Position numbers and translations under genes: made by a program. From positions 842,092 to 906,091 of the forward strand of contig CAJNDS010000258.1 in NCBI GenBank assembly GCA_905221605.1: 64,000 bases of DNA, written 5' to 3'. Within the stretch, counting starts at the first letter, position 1; each line of letters begins with the position of its first letter. Source of the DNA: Symbiodinium natans (Eukaryota > Sar > Dinophyceae > Suessiales > Symbiodiniaceae). Positions 20,896 through 29,940 of the stretch are shown here, one piece after another. The notes under the pieces were generated by a model. The model was given only the letters and a program-made list of their open reading frames with translations. It was not told where the DNA came from and did no database searches.

Positions 20896-21581
20896 CGAAC
20901 TCGCAAGGACCATATCAGTGTAACCACATAGACTGCATGCCTAGGTTGCCACGGGGGTCCCAAAAGCCAGCAATGGCAAAGGAGACGGACTGCGAGTCCT
21001 CGGCCAGCTCCGCCGAACCCGCTTGAGCCGAGTAAGACATGAATGTCCGCCCCACCAAGGCGCCGGCGCGGTGGAGATCTCGGGGTGAGAGGAGCGAGTG
21101 TCTGAGAAACGTGGATCGCTGCGGAAAGATATAAGCACAAGTGATCGCAGAAATTTGGTGTGGCGCCAGGAGAGTACGTCGGCCTCTGGTTTGGATCTGG
21201 CGGAGGCGACGTGGCTGATTGATAAGGCGCAGGTCCTTGGGCATTCTTTCTGTGCCTTGCTTTTTTACATGCTGTGCATCAGTGGAGTGCCTCCAAGGAG
21301 TCAGAAATCTGGGATGGCGTGGGGGGCGAGGGCTGCGGCGTGATGCTGCCGCTCGGTGCGGAGTTTCTTCATTTCAGGATGTCTTCGGCAGAGAGAGACA
21401 GACAGACAGAAGCTACATCGGTCTGGGATGGTTGTTTCGTGGGTGTGGTTGCTTGGTGTTTGGTGGGGTTGGGATGGTAAACAAAAGCCGGAATCGCGAC
21501 GAGCGTAAACCAAAGTTTAGGTCCGGTTTTTCTGCGACGATTGCGTTTCTTAGTTTAAGTCCGTTTCTTTTCTCAGGAGAC

Positions 21582-21705
21582 CCTAAACCCTAAACCCTAA
21601 GCCCTAAACCCTACACCCTAAACCCTAAACCCTAAGCCCTAAGCCCTGAGCCCTAAGCCCTAAGCCCTAAGCCCTAACCCTGAACCCCATACCCAAACCC
21701 TAAAC
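21582..21705 (+). repeat. Telomere-like CCCTAAA array, left arm
   Basis: About 17 heptamers of CCCTAAA with CCCTAAG, CCCTGAG and other variants, decaying toward the palindrome centre. C-rich strand on +, as at a left chromosome end. Confidence 0.9.
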
Positions 21706-22640
21706 CTTGACTTACCTTTTGGGGCTGTCGGCCTGCGAACACTCCAAGGAAAAGTGAGACAAAAACAAAGGTCCAGGTCCTGGCACCCAGGACTCGACAA
21801 GGTTTTGGTACAGATTTTTTTTGTATCCGTCCTCCAAGGAAAAGAGAGAAATAAACAAGGGTCCAGGTCCTGGCACCCAGGACTCCACAAGGTTTTGGTA
21901 CAGAATTTTTTGGTATCCGTCCTACGTTCCTTAAAAAAATATGATCTCTAAAACAACCTTCGCCCCATAGCTCTTATCCCTGAAGCCTTTTTGTATATGT
22001 TTCCGAGGAAAAAAGAGAAGAATAAAGGTCCTGGCACCCAGGATTCGACAAAGTTTTGGTACAGAAAGCATTTTGTGTTAAAAACCATAACGTAAAAGCC
22101 ACCAGGACCGCCAACCACAGATCTGGGGGACACCATATATATCCCTTAATCCTTATTCAAAACCCAAAGCTTTGAACCCTAAACTGCCAGGACCATGAAG
22201 GGGGTTTTGTTGGGGAGCTTGGGCGTGTCTCTTTTTGGAAAGGGGAGGGAGGGGGGTGTTTTGGGAATTTGGGGAGCTTTGCGGCCCTACACAGTTGCGG
22301 ACTGGGGTTTGGGGGGATTTCTTTTGGGCGAGTTTGGGGCGTTCATGGGCGCGGGTGTCATTTGCTTTTTTTTTTGGGGGGGTGGGGCAAATGAGCAGGA
22401 GAAGTAGTAAGCGCAAAACAGGCCTACTGTTCACGAACTTTTTTCCTCGGAGCTCAGCAGTCGCAGACTTTCATGGCTTCCGTGCTCTCTTTGAATCAGG
22501 TCCTGCGTCAAGGGAAGTCACGGACTGTTGATTTCTGGCATGCCCACTACTTTAAAAGCAGCCAAGGCTTCGAACCAAAAGAGCTGAAAGGGATAATAAC
22601 TGTGCGGTTTCCTCGCACCCCCCCCCAAAAAAAAAAAAAA

Positions 22641-22840
22641 CTCACCGTAGATTTTGCTCCTAAAACGCATAAAGACAAAGTAGCTCACCGTAGATTCTGC
22701 TCCTAAAACACATACAGACAAAAGAGCTCACCGTAGATTTTCCTCCTAAAAGGCACAAAGACAAAAGAGCTCACCGTGAATTTTGGTCCTAAAATGCATA
22801 AAGACAAAAGAGCTCACCGTGAACTTTGGTCCTAAAATGC
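22641..22840 (+). repeat. 43-bp tandem repeat, left arm
   Basis: 4.7 contiguous copies begin at 22641, 22684, 22727, 22770 and 22813. Each starts CTCACCGT(A/G)(G/A)A and contains CCTAAAA(C/T)GCATAAAGACAAA. There are no spacers. The unit contains ACCGT and TCCTAAAA words; no function is known. Confidence 0.95.
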
Positions 22841-23055
22841 CATGTCGGAGGTTTACACACTGGCAAGCAGTATGGCATGTTCCAGGTTCCGCGAGGCCAT
22901 TTCTTGCACGCAGGGACAATGTGGTCTTGAACTCTTACAAAGTGTGGGGCGAACAGATAAACACAGCATGTTTTTTCTTGCAAAGACCCTAGTTCTCTCC
23001 CGCCGCAGCTTCGTGTGATAGGACACTACTCTCCGCGGGGAGCCAAGACTGTGGC

Positions 23056-23558
23056 GAGACTCGCAGAGTACACTTTCCGGCAACGGGCGCACTGTGGAGA
23101 GACGGACCTAAGTGCACTTTCCGGCAAGCCCAGCACTGTGGAGAGGTGCTCCAGGAGCACCTCGCCACAAAGCATGGTTCACCGGAAAGCGGTCAACCAT
23201 CCACACAGCATGGCTTGTCACCCGGCCCGCTGTGGAGAGATGCTCTGGGAACACCTCTCCTCAGCAGCCCTTTCCGGTGATGTTTTCGACAAAGCTGCCG
23301 GGAAGTCTGGACCCGCTAGCTTTGTCGAAAACATCACCGGAAAGGGCTGCTGAGGAGAGGTGTTCCCAGAGCATCTCTCCACAGCGGGCCGGGTGACAAG
23401 CCAGGCTGTGTGGATGGTTGACCGCTTTCCGGTGAACCATGCTTTGTGGCGAGGTGCTCCTGGAGCACCTCTCCACAGTGCTGGGCTTGCCGGAAAGTGC
23501 ACTTAGGTCCGTCTCTCCACAGTGCGCCCGTTGCCGGAAAGTGTACTCTGCGAGTCTC
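23056..23558. repeat. Near-perfect inner palindrome, 241-bp arms
   Basis: 23056-23296 pairs with 23318-23558 without indels; only isolated mismatches were seen (for example agcatgg/agcctgg). Each arm also contains a short perfect palindrome, GAGGTGCTCC-A-GGAGCACCTC, and recurring TTTCCGG(C/T) and CTGTGGAGAG words. Confidence 0.95.
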
Positions 23559-23873
23559 CAGTGTATTTGGAATTTGTTTCCTCAACTGAACAGTGATTTA
23601 TCTGCAAAGTCTCTTAAAGATTTTTGTGTGCGCGCAAAGGGCCTCAAATCCAAGTTCGACTCTGGGGTCAAAACTTTCAACCAAGGAAGAGGTTCCATGT
23701 CAATGTTTGAAAACTTCTAAAACCCCCGGCGGTGTATGACCGTGGTACTGGCTGTCGCAGAAATTAAAGAATGGAAACTATCATAATCGTGCTGAAATTT
23801 ATGAAAGGATGCAGCCAGTCGCTGTTCTGAGGGACTTTTTGTTGAAAGAACGCAGGCAAATAGCCGTCTTTAT

Positions 23874-24073
23874 GCATTTTAGGACCAAAGTTCACGGTGA
23901 GCTCTTTTGTCTTTATGCATTTTAGGACCAAAATTCACGGTGAGCTCTTTTGTCTTTGTGCCTTTTAGGAGGAAAATCTACGGTGAGCTCTTTTGTCTGT
24001 ATGTGTTTTAGGAGCAGAATCTACGGTGAGCTACTTTGTCTTTATGCGTTTTAGGAGCAAAATCTACGGTGAG
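23874..24073 (-). repeat. 43-bp tandem repeat, right arm
   Basis: Reverse-complement counterpart of 22641-22840, ending in a T13G9-type homopolymer junction (the left arm has the C/A equivalent at 22619-22640). Confidence 0.95.
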
Positions 24074-24936
24074 TTTTTTTTTTTTTTGGGGGGGGGTGCG
24101 AGGAAACCGCACAGTTATTATCCCTTTCAGCTCTTTTGGTTCGAAGCCTTGGCTGCTTTTAAAGTAGTGGGCATGCCAGAAATCAACAGTCCGTGACTTC
24201 CCTTGACGCAGGACCTGATTCAAAGAGAGCACGGAAGCCATGAAAGTCTGCGACTGCTGAGCTCCGAGGAAAAAAGTTCGTGAACAGTAGGCCTGTTTTG
24301 CGCTTACTACTTCTCCTGCTCATTTGCCCCACCCCCCCCAAAAAAAAAAGCAAATGACACCCGCGCCCATGAACGCCCCAAACTCGCCCAAAAGAAATCC
24401 CCCCAAACCCCAGTCCGCAACTGTGTAGGGCCGCAAAGCTCCCCAAATTCCCAAACACCCCCCTCCCTCCCCTTTCCAAAAAGAGACACGCCCAAGCTCT
24501 CCAACAAAACCCCCAGCAACTTCCCAAAGAACTCCCCAAACACCCCCCAAACCCTCCCATTCACTCCAAACACTCCCCCCCAAAAAAAGACTAACTCTCC
24601 AACAAAAAGAGGCATGCCCAAGCTCCCCAACAACTCTCCGCAACTTCCCCACTCACCTGTCTTTTTTATAAGAGCTCTGGGGCGAAGGTTGTTTTAGAGA
24701 TCATATTTTATTAAGGAACGTAGGACGGATACCACAAAATTCTGCACCAAAACCTTGTGGAGTCCTGGGTGCCAGGACCTGGACCTTTGTTTATTTCTCT
24801 CTTTTCCTTGGAGGACGGATACAAAAAAAATATCTGTACCAAAACCTTGTCGAGTCCTGGGTGCCAGGACCTGGACCTTTGTTTTTGTCTCACTTTTCCT
24901 TGGAGTGTTCGCAGGCCGACAGCCCAAAAGGTAAGT

Positions 24937-25060
24937 CAAGGTTTAGGGTTTGGGGTATGGGGTTCAGGGCTTAGGGCTCAGGGCTTGGGGCTTAGGGCTT
25001 AGGGTTTAGGGTATAGGGTTTAGGGTTTAGGGCTTAGGGTTTAGGGTTTAGGGTCTCCTG
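24937..25060 (+). repeat. Telomere-like TTTAGGG array, right arm
   Basis: Mirror array of TTTAGGG and CTTAGGG heptamers. G-rich strand on +, as at a right chromosome end. Confidence 0.9.
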
Positions 25061-25459
25061 AGAAAAGAAACGGACTTAAACTAAGAAACGCAATCGTCGC
25101 AGAAAAACCGGACATAGACTTTGGTTTAACACGCTCGTCGCGATTCCGGCTTTTGTTTACCATCCCAACCCCACCAAGCACCAAGCAACCACACCCACGA
25201 AACAACCATCCCAGACCGATGTAGCTTACAGACAGCAGACAGACAGACAGACAGACCGTCGTGGGACACGCGAGAAGCCGCAGGCGCCCCGTGCGGGGCA
25301 TCATTTGTGCCCGACGAACTGGAGATCGGTGCGCATCCCAGAGCTTGCTCTTGCAGACAGCTCCGCAGCGTCAGACCACGCGCGTGATGTGGTGGCCAAA
25401 CTCCGAGGGCCATACCTCAACAGCGCAAGACAGGCGACCAATTTCGTCCATCCCGTCAT

Positions 25460-25660
25460 GACCTCGTGTCCTCCGGAGGGGGCCGATGGGGCCAGCCCTG
25501 TGGAGGTTCCAATGGCAGGAAGGTGTCGGCCTGAGCGCTGATGGCGTTCCCACTCTGGTAGGGATGCCAGCTACGACATATCCGGATACATGGCCTGGAG
25601 GCTGGAACAACACGACGACCTCGACTCCCACGTCACTACGCTCCAGCTCATGACGAGCTC
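25460..25660 (+). CDS. Candidate coding segment, unidentified
   Basis: One + frame reads PMGPALWRFQWQEGVGLSAD, then GVPTLVGMPATTYPDTWPGG and WNNTTTSTPTSLRSSS before a stop. The composition (Trp, Pro, Gly, Thr) and lack of stops suggest real coding sequence next to the palindrome edge. No domain is recognised. A retroelement gag-like fragment is one possibility, stated only as a guess. Confidence 0.25.
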
Positions 25661-25825
25661 GTCGTCCCCGATATGTTCGATCAGGGTCTCTTTCATCGAA
25701 TTTCGCCTGTGATGGAGGGGCCGGGCCTACCCCGAGGAAGTTACCAGCGCGTTCCTAACAAGGGAAAGAAGCCCGAGAACGGAGGGGGCTCTGTCATCTG
25801 TTTCGGGGAACTCATTTCACACGCT

Positions 25826-26556
25826 TGGAAAAGCAGGAAGGGGAAGGGGAAGGGGAGGGGGAAGGGGAAGGGGGAAGGGGAAGGGGAAGGGGAAGGGAGA
25901 GGAAGGGGAAGGGGAAGGGGAAGGGGAAGGGGGAAGGGGAAGGGGAAGGGGAAGGGAAGGGGAAGGAGAAGGCGAGGGAGAAGGAGAGAAGGAGAAGGAG
26001 AAGGAGGAGGAGAAGGAGAAGGAGAAGGAGGAGGAGGAGAAGGAGAAGGAGAAGGAGAAGGAGGAGGAGGAGGAGAAGGAGATGGAGGAGGAGGAGAAGG
26101 AGAAGGAGAAGGAGAAGGAGGAGGAGAAGGAGAAGGAGAAGGTGAAGGAGAAGGAGAAGGAGAAGGAGAAGAAGGAGAAGGAGGAGAAGGAGAAGGAGAA
26201 GGAGGAGAAGGAGAAGGAGAAGAAGGAGAAGGAGAAGGAGAAGAAGGAGAAGGAGAAGGAGAAGGAGAAGGAGAAGGAGAAGGAGAAGGAGAAGGAGAAG
26301 GAGAAGGAGAAGGAGAAGGAGAAGGAGAAGGAGCAGGAGGAGGAGGAGGAAGAGAAGGAGAAGGAGAAGGAGAAGGAGAAGGAGAAGGAGAAGGAGAAGG
26401 AGAAGGAGAAGGGAGAAGGGAGAAGGGAGAAGGGAGAAGGGAGAAGGGAGAAGGGAGAAGGGAGAAGGAGAAGGAGGAGGAGGAGAAGGAGGAGAAGGAG
26501 AAGGAGGAGAAGGAAGGAGAAGGCGAAGGCGAAGGCGCAGGAGAAGGAGAAGGATA
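25826..26556 (+). repeat. Polypurine tract, (GGGGAA)n and (GGAGAA)n
   Basis: About 730 bases that are almost purely purine on the + strand. GGGGAA units run to about 25960, then GGAGAA/GGAGGA units. A run of the heptamer GGGAGAA (about 26408-26466) is embedded. The Glu/Gly/Lys and Leu/Pro/Ser frames across it are artefacts of the repeat. Confidence 0.95.
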
Positions 26557-26564
26557 AATAGATT

Positions 26565-26568
<4 letters not shown>

Positions 26569-26601
<33 letters not shown>
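26569..26601 (+). repeat. (GA)n microsatellite
   Basis: About 16 GA units just beyond the polypurine tract. Confidence 0.95.
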
Positions 26602-26606
<5 letters not shown>

Positions 26607-27167
26607 GGAGGTTTAGGTTTTTGGGGGTGCGTAGCCGTCAGAGAAAAATGCAGGGCAGGCAAGTAGAAACACTTCGGAGGAGTTTCACCATGGTCTCGGG
26701 GGCTAGGGGGAGGTTGCTTTCGGCAGGTTCATGGGGGCTTCGCTGGGGGTTGGGGAGGCCTGTTTGAGTAACCCCTGCCCGAGAACCACCACACACAGGC
26801 CTAGAGGGGACTTGTAGGGGGTGCCTAAGTTTGATACCGAGCCAGTCTCACATGTGTGTGCCAAGCCCGGGTCGAAGAGGGAGTGGTAGAGTACGTGGGG
26901 GCTGTGTGGTAGGCAAGGGATCAGGTGTAGGCCTGGAGTGTAGACGGGGTTATGGTCCGGGGCTGGCCGAGTCACAGGCACAACTGCTGCAGTAGGCGCG
27001 GAAGGAGGAGAGGGGGCAAAGGCAGGACCGCTGAGGGGCACGAAGGGGGGGGCGCAGCTGGAGGGAAAAGGTCCAGTGCTCTCCTCTCCTCCAACCAAAC
27101 CGACCCGAGGCCCCCCGAATACCGGGGCGGGCGAGAACGCCCGGGGGCTTGCCCCCATGCCCCCAAG

Positions 27168-27168
<1 letters not shown>
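26602..27168. other. No gene recognised
   Basis: GC-rich sequence between two GA tracts. Frames on both strands are open but have no motif, and their Pro/Ser/Arg richness follows from base composition. Confidence 0.35.

Positions 27169-27169
<1 letters not shown>

Positions 27170-27263
<94 letters not shown>
27170..27263 (+). repeat. (GA)n microsatellite
   Basis: About 45 uninterrupted GA units. Open frames on both strands (Arg-Glu and Ser-Leu repeats) are artefacts. Confidence 0.95.
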
Positions 27264-27266
<3 letters not shown>

Positions 27267-28138
27267 AGGCGCAAAAAGATGGGAGTGGGGGTGAAGCGCG
27301 TGCCATGTGAGCCAGCTTCGGATGCTGCAGAGGCCCTGCTGGCCCCAGCACGAGTTCCGCGATGGATGGAGGTCTCTAAATCGGCAAGCAGATGCCCGGC
27401 TGCGTATGTGTCTTATTCATGTGCTGCGTGCGGTTTGCTTCACTCCTCGCACGCGGCTGCGTCTCGAGGCTGTGTTTCAGCTAGAAGCTGTTTGCGCATG
27501 GGTAGTTTTGGGCGCAGCTATAGTTAGGTGCATGCGTGTGCAGTTTTGTCCAAGGACGAGCCGATCGGTGGAAGCAAGCCACGATGGTTTTGGCTAAGAT
27601 GCTGGCGCTGGGGATGACAAGGTCGCTTCAGGGAGCTTGGTGATGTGATGTACTTGGATCACTGAACAAGTGCATGCATGGATCTAGGTATTGCTGCGTT
27701 AGGAGGATCCCGCCGAGTACGAGTAGAACCAGCGTGCTGCTGGTGACGCTGGGGTGTCCTCGCTGCGCTTCGAAACTCATGGTTGGGCCGGGGCCGGCTT
27801 GGGCCGGGGGCCGGCTTTTCCGCAACAGCTAGGGCGCTGTGTCTTTGCTGTGTGAACTCATAGTGCAGTCTGGACACGATCCCATGTTCCCCCCCTCCAC
27901 CCCTCCCGCCCAGGACCGAAACGGCTACGACACTGGCGCTGGGGAAGCTGGGGTGCCTTCGCTCACTTCGCTCCCAGATCGACAAAGATGAGGCCTGCTC
28001 TCACTGCTTACATGTTACCGAAGAATGGCCACGGCTTGTTACGCAGACGCAAGCCTTTGAAAATATGAAGATGATACTCGATCTTAATTGATGGCGTGCT
28101 CCGTGCTGCCTCTGCCACCTGCTCCATGTTCAAGCTTG
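27264..28138. other. No gene recognised
   Basis: Host-type GC-rich sequence. No coherent coding signal was found on either strand. Confidence 0.35.
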
Positions 28139-28500
28139 CAAATCCCAGGAGCTGGTGCGGAAGCCGTCGGAGCCTGCGCAGGCGGAGGCGGACACTGCGT
28201 TGGAGGAATCAGAGGAGTGGCTGCTTTCGCTGTGGAGGAATTTGCTTTGTCGTGACTGTCGCCCATGGACCGTAGGACAGGAAGCTGAAGTGGAGACTCC
28301 CGCAAATGATCCGGTCGTCGCGGCGTGTGTTGCTGCAAAGCAGCGCGCCGTCAACCCGACGGAGCAACGCTTGATAGCGGCTAGCCTCCAGGAAGCCAAG
28401 GCCCCAAGGCCAAGAGCAAGGCAAAGCCGAAAGCCGAGTGCAGGCGAAGAGCGTCAAGACTCCCTACGCGAAGGCCAAGGAAGCGGCGCCTGGGCAAATT
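28139..28500 (+). CDS. Candidate exon, unidentified
   Basis: After a CCCAG acceptor the + frame reads ELVRKPSEPAQAEADTALEE then SEEWLLSLWRNLLCRDCR, and continues Ala-rich (AACVAAKQRAVNPTEQRLIA). It stays open to 28502, though the last third may be in another frame. The first 100 codons look coding. No domain is recognised. Confidence 0.35.
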
Positions 28501-28502
28501 AA

Positions 28503-29727
28503 TGTATTTGCACAGTTGGCCCAGGATTTGAGGTGTGTGTATATATATAGATATATTTCTCAACGTTTTCGGCTTTGCGTCGCTCTTTGATCAGGATCGG
28601 CTTCGTTTATTGATACACATATATGTGTCCCATGCTTTTCCAGGACTGTGAAACACAACGTCGCTCTTTGCTCAAAGCTCCGCTCTTTTGTGACTGCGTT
28701 ACGTGTGAAATGTGTATGTACCATGATCTGCTGTCCCAGGTCTTTGAAACCGCATGGTGTTCGTTGCTCAAGAACAGCTCTTTTTCCAGCGCTTTCTGTG
28801 TAAATTTTTTTGCGCAAGAGCTTTGAAACAACTTTACCCGTACTCGTGTGATCGCAGGCTCTACGGTTTGAAACGGCCTCATGTACACATCCGGACGGGC
28901 CGTGCTGGTTAGCTGGCGCTTTGGCAACTTGCGAAGGCCTTTAGAGTCAAACCCTGCGCTGCGTCCGACCTCGGCGACTGAAGCGCTCTTGCGCGCTGCG
29001 CAAGTTGTGCTTCTCGTAGAGTACGTTGGAAGTTTGCCGGCCAGGGGCTCGTTGTACCCCCGCGTATTGAACGACATTGGTGGGCGACAGTCCGCAATGG
29101 ATTGCACGTGCGCTGCTGTTTGAGGCTTGGGGGTTCACTTAGAGTAGGCCTTAGTTGCGAGAAATTTTGTGACCTCGTCAAGCAAAAGTAGGCGCCTTTC
29201 AGGTAAAGTTTGGTCGGCAAGTGATTGGCAGCCGTGGAGCGCTAGCTTGGGGCTCGCCCGGGAGAGATTGCAGAGGCTGTGGTTGCCGCGCTGCGCTGCA
29301 GCTTCGACTGTGTGTGTTTGGCAGGCGAACGCTACAAGCCTTAAGCTCCGCGTGAACACGAACTTTCTGGCTTTTCTCAATTCTCTGATTCCGTCGAGGC
29401 CTGCGACCGCGCGACCGCCCGAGCGATTGGGTGTCACACTTGACGCACGGAGCGCCGCTACATGTCTGTGGGTTAGGATGAGGCTTGATGAGAAAGGGGC
29501 TGCTTTTGCTGACGCGCTGTCTTGAGTCTTGTGTCCAAGCCAGGACACCCTGCGTGCTGCGCAGACTCTTCGTAGAGAATTTGCAACAGGAGGCCAGCTA
29601 ATCAAGGGTTGCCCGGCTATCGAGGGGTTTAGTGTCGGGATTGCTTCGGAATGGGGGTCGCGTGAAAGAAAGCCCTTTGTGCGGGGAAAGGGAACCCTTG
29701 TTAAACCTCTTCTGGTTCTCTTTTTCA
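28503..29727. other. No clear gene; weak local repeats
   Basis: Between about 28560 and 28850 diverged units containing CCAGG(A/T)CTTTGAAAC and GTTCGTTGCTCAA-like words recur two to four times. The rest is host-type sequence without a convincing exon. Confidence 0.35.
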
Positions 29728-29940
29728 GGGACCTTATTCAGAGGGTCTATATCCCCAAGGGTCTCCTATCCCCTATATTCTGGAGCCTCGTGGCCGGGCC
29801 GCCGCAGTTCCAGAACCAACCCCGCGCTCGCAGTTCACGGTTCAGGAAAAGATCAACGCTGCTTCTTATTATACGCCAGCCAGTTTAGGGTCAGCTAGGG
29901 CGCCGCGGATTCAATATATCCAAGACCTTGCCAAGTTATG
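29728..29940 (+). CDS. Candidate exon, Pro/Ala-rich, unidentified
   Basis: Begins right after a good acceptor, CTCTTTTTCAG|G. The frame reads GPYSEGLYPQGSPIPYILEP, then RGRAAAVPEPTPRSQFTVQE and KINAASYYTPASLGSARAPR before a TGA at about 29939. The polypyrimidine-AG acceptor plus a coherent frame make this one of the better isolated exons. Family and partner exons are unknown. Confidence 0.4.

Larger units (their letters stand above)
21398..25256. repeat. Large imperfect palindrome with telomere-like arrays
   Basis: The left arm (21411-22839 plus 23056-23296) is the reverse complement of the right arm (23318-23558 plus 23874-25226), with a 21-base loop at 23297-23317. The arms are interrupted by two non-homologous segments (22840-23055 and 23559-23873) and some length differences near 22.0-22.2 and 24.5-24.7 kb. 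Each arm holds a CCCTAAA/TTTAGGG array facing outward. Just outside the arms, (GACA)n runs occur in the same orientation on both sides (21398-21410 and about 25228-25256), like a duplicated microsatellite target. Identical open frames in the two arms are mirror copies and show no domain. Confidence 0.9.

Noticed and set aside
22641-22840. Possible CRISPR array (43-bp repeats)
   Set aside because: The units are contiguous with no spacers and lie in a eukaryotic genome; it is a tandem satellite.
22473-24241. Identical open frames in both palindrome arms (for example 22473-22706 and 24241-24008)
   Set aside because: Mirror copies of the same DNA; the frames span 43-bp repeats and homopolymers and show no domain.
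25673-26567. Long Glu/Gly/Lys frames on + and Leu/Pro/Ser frames on -
   Set aside because: Pure products of the GGGGAA/GGAGAA repeat, open in all frames.
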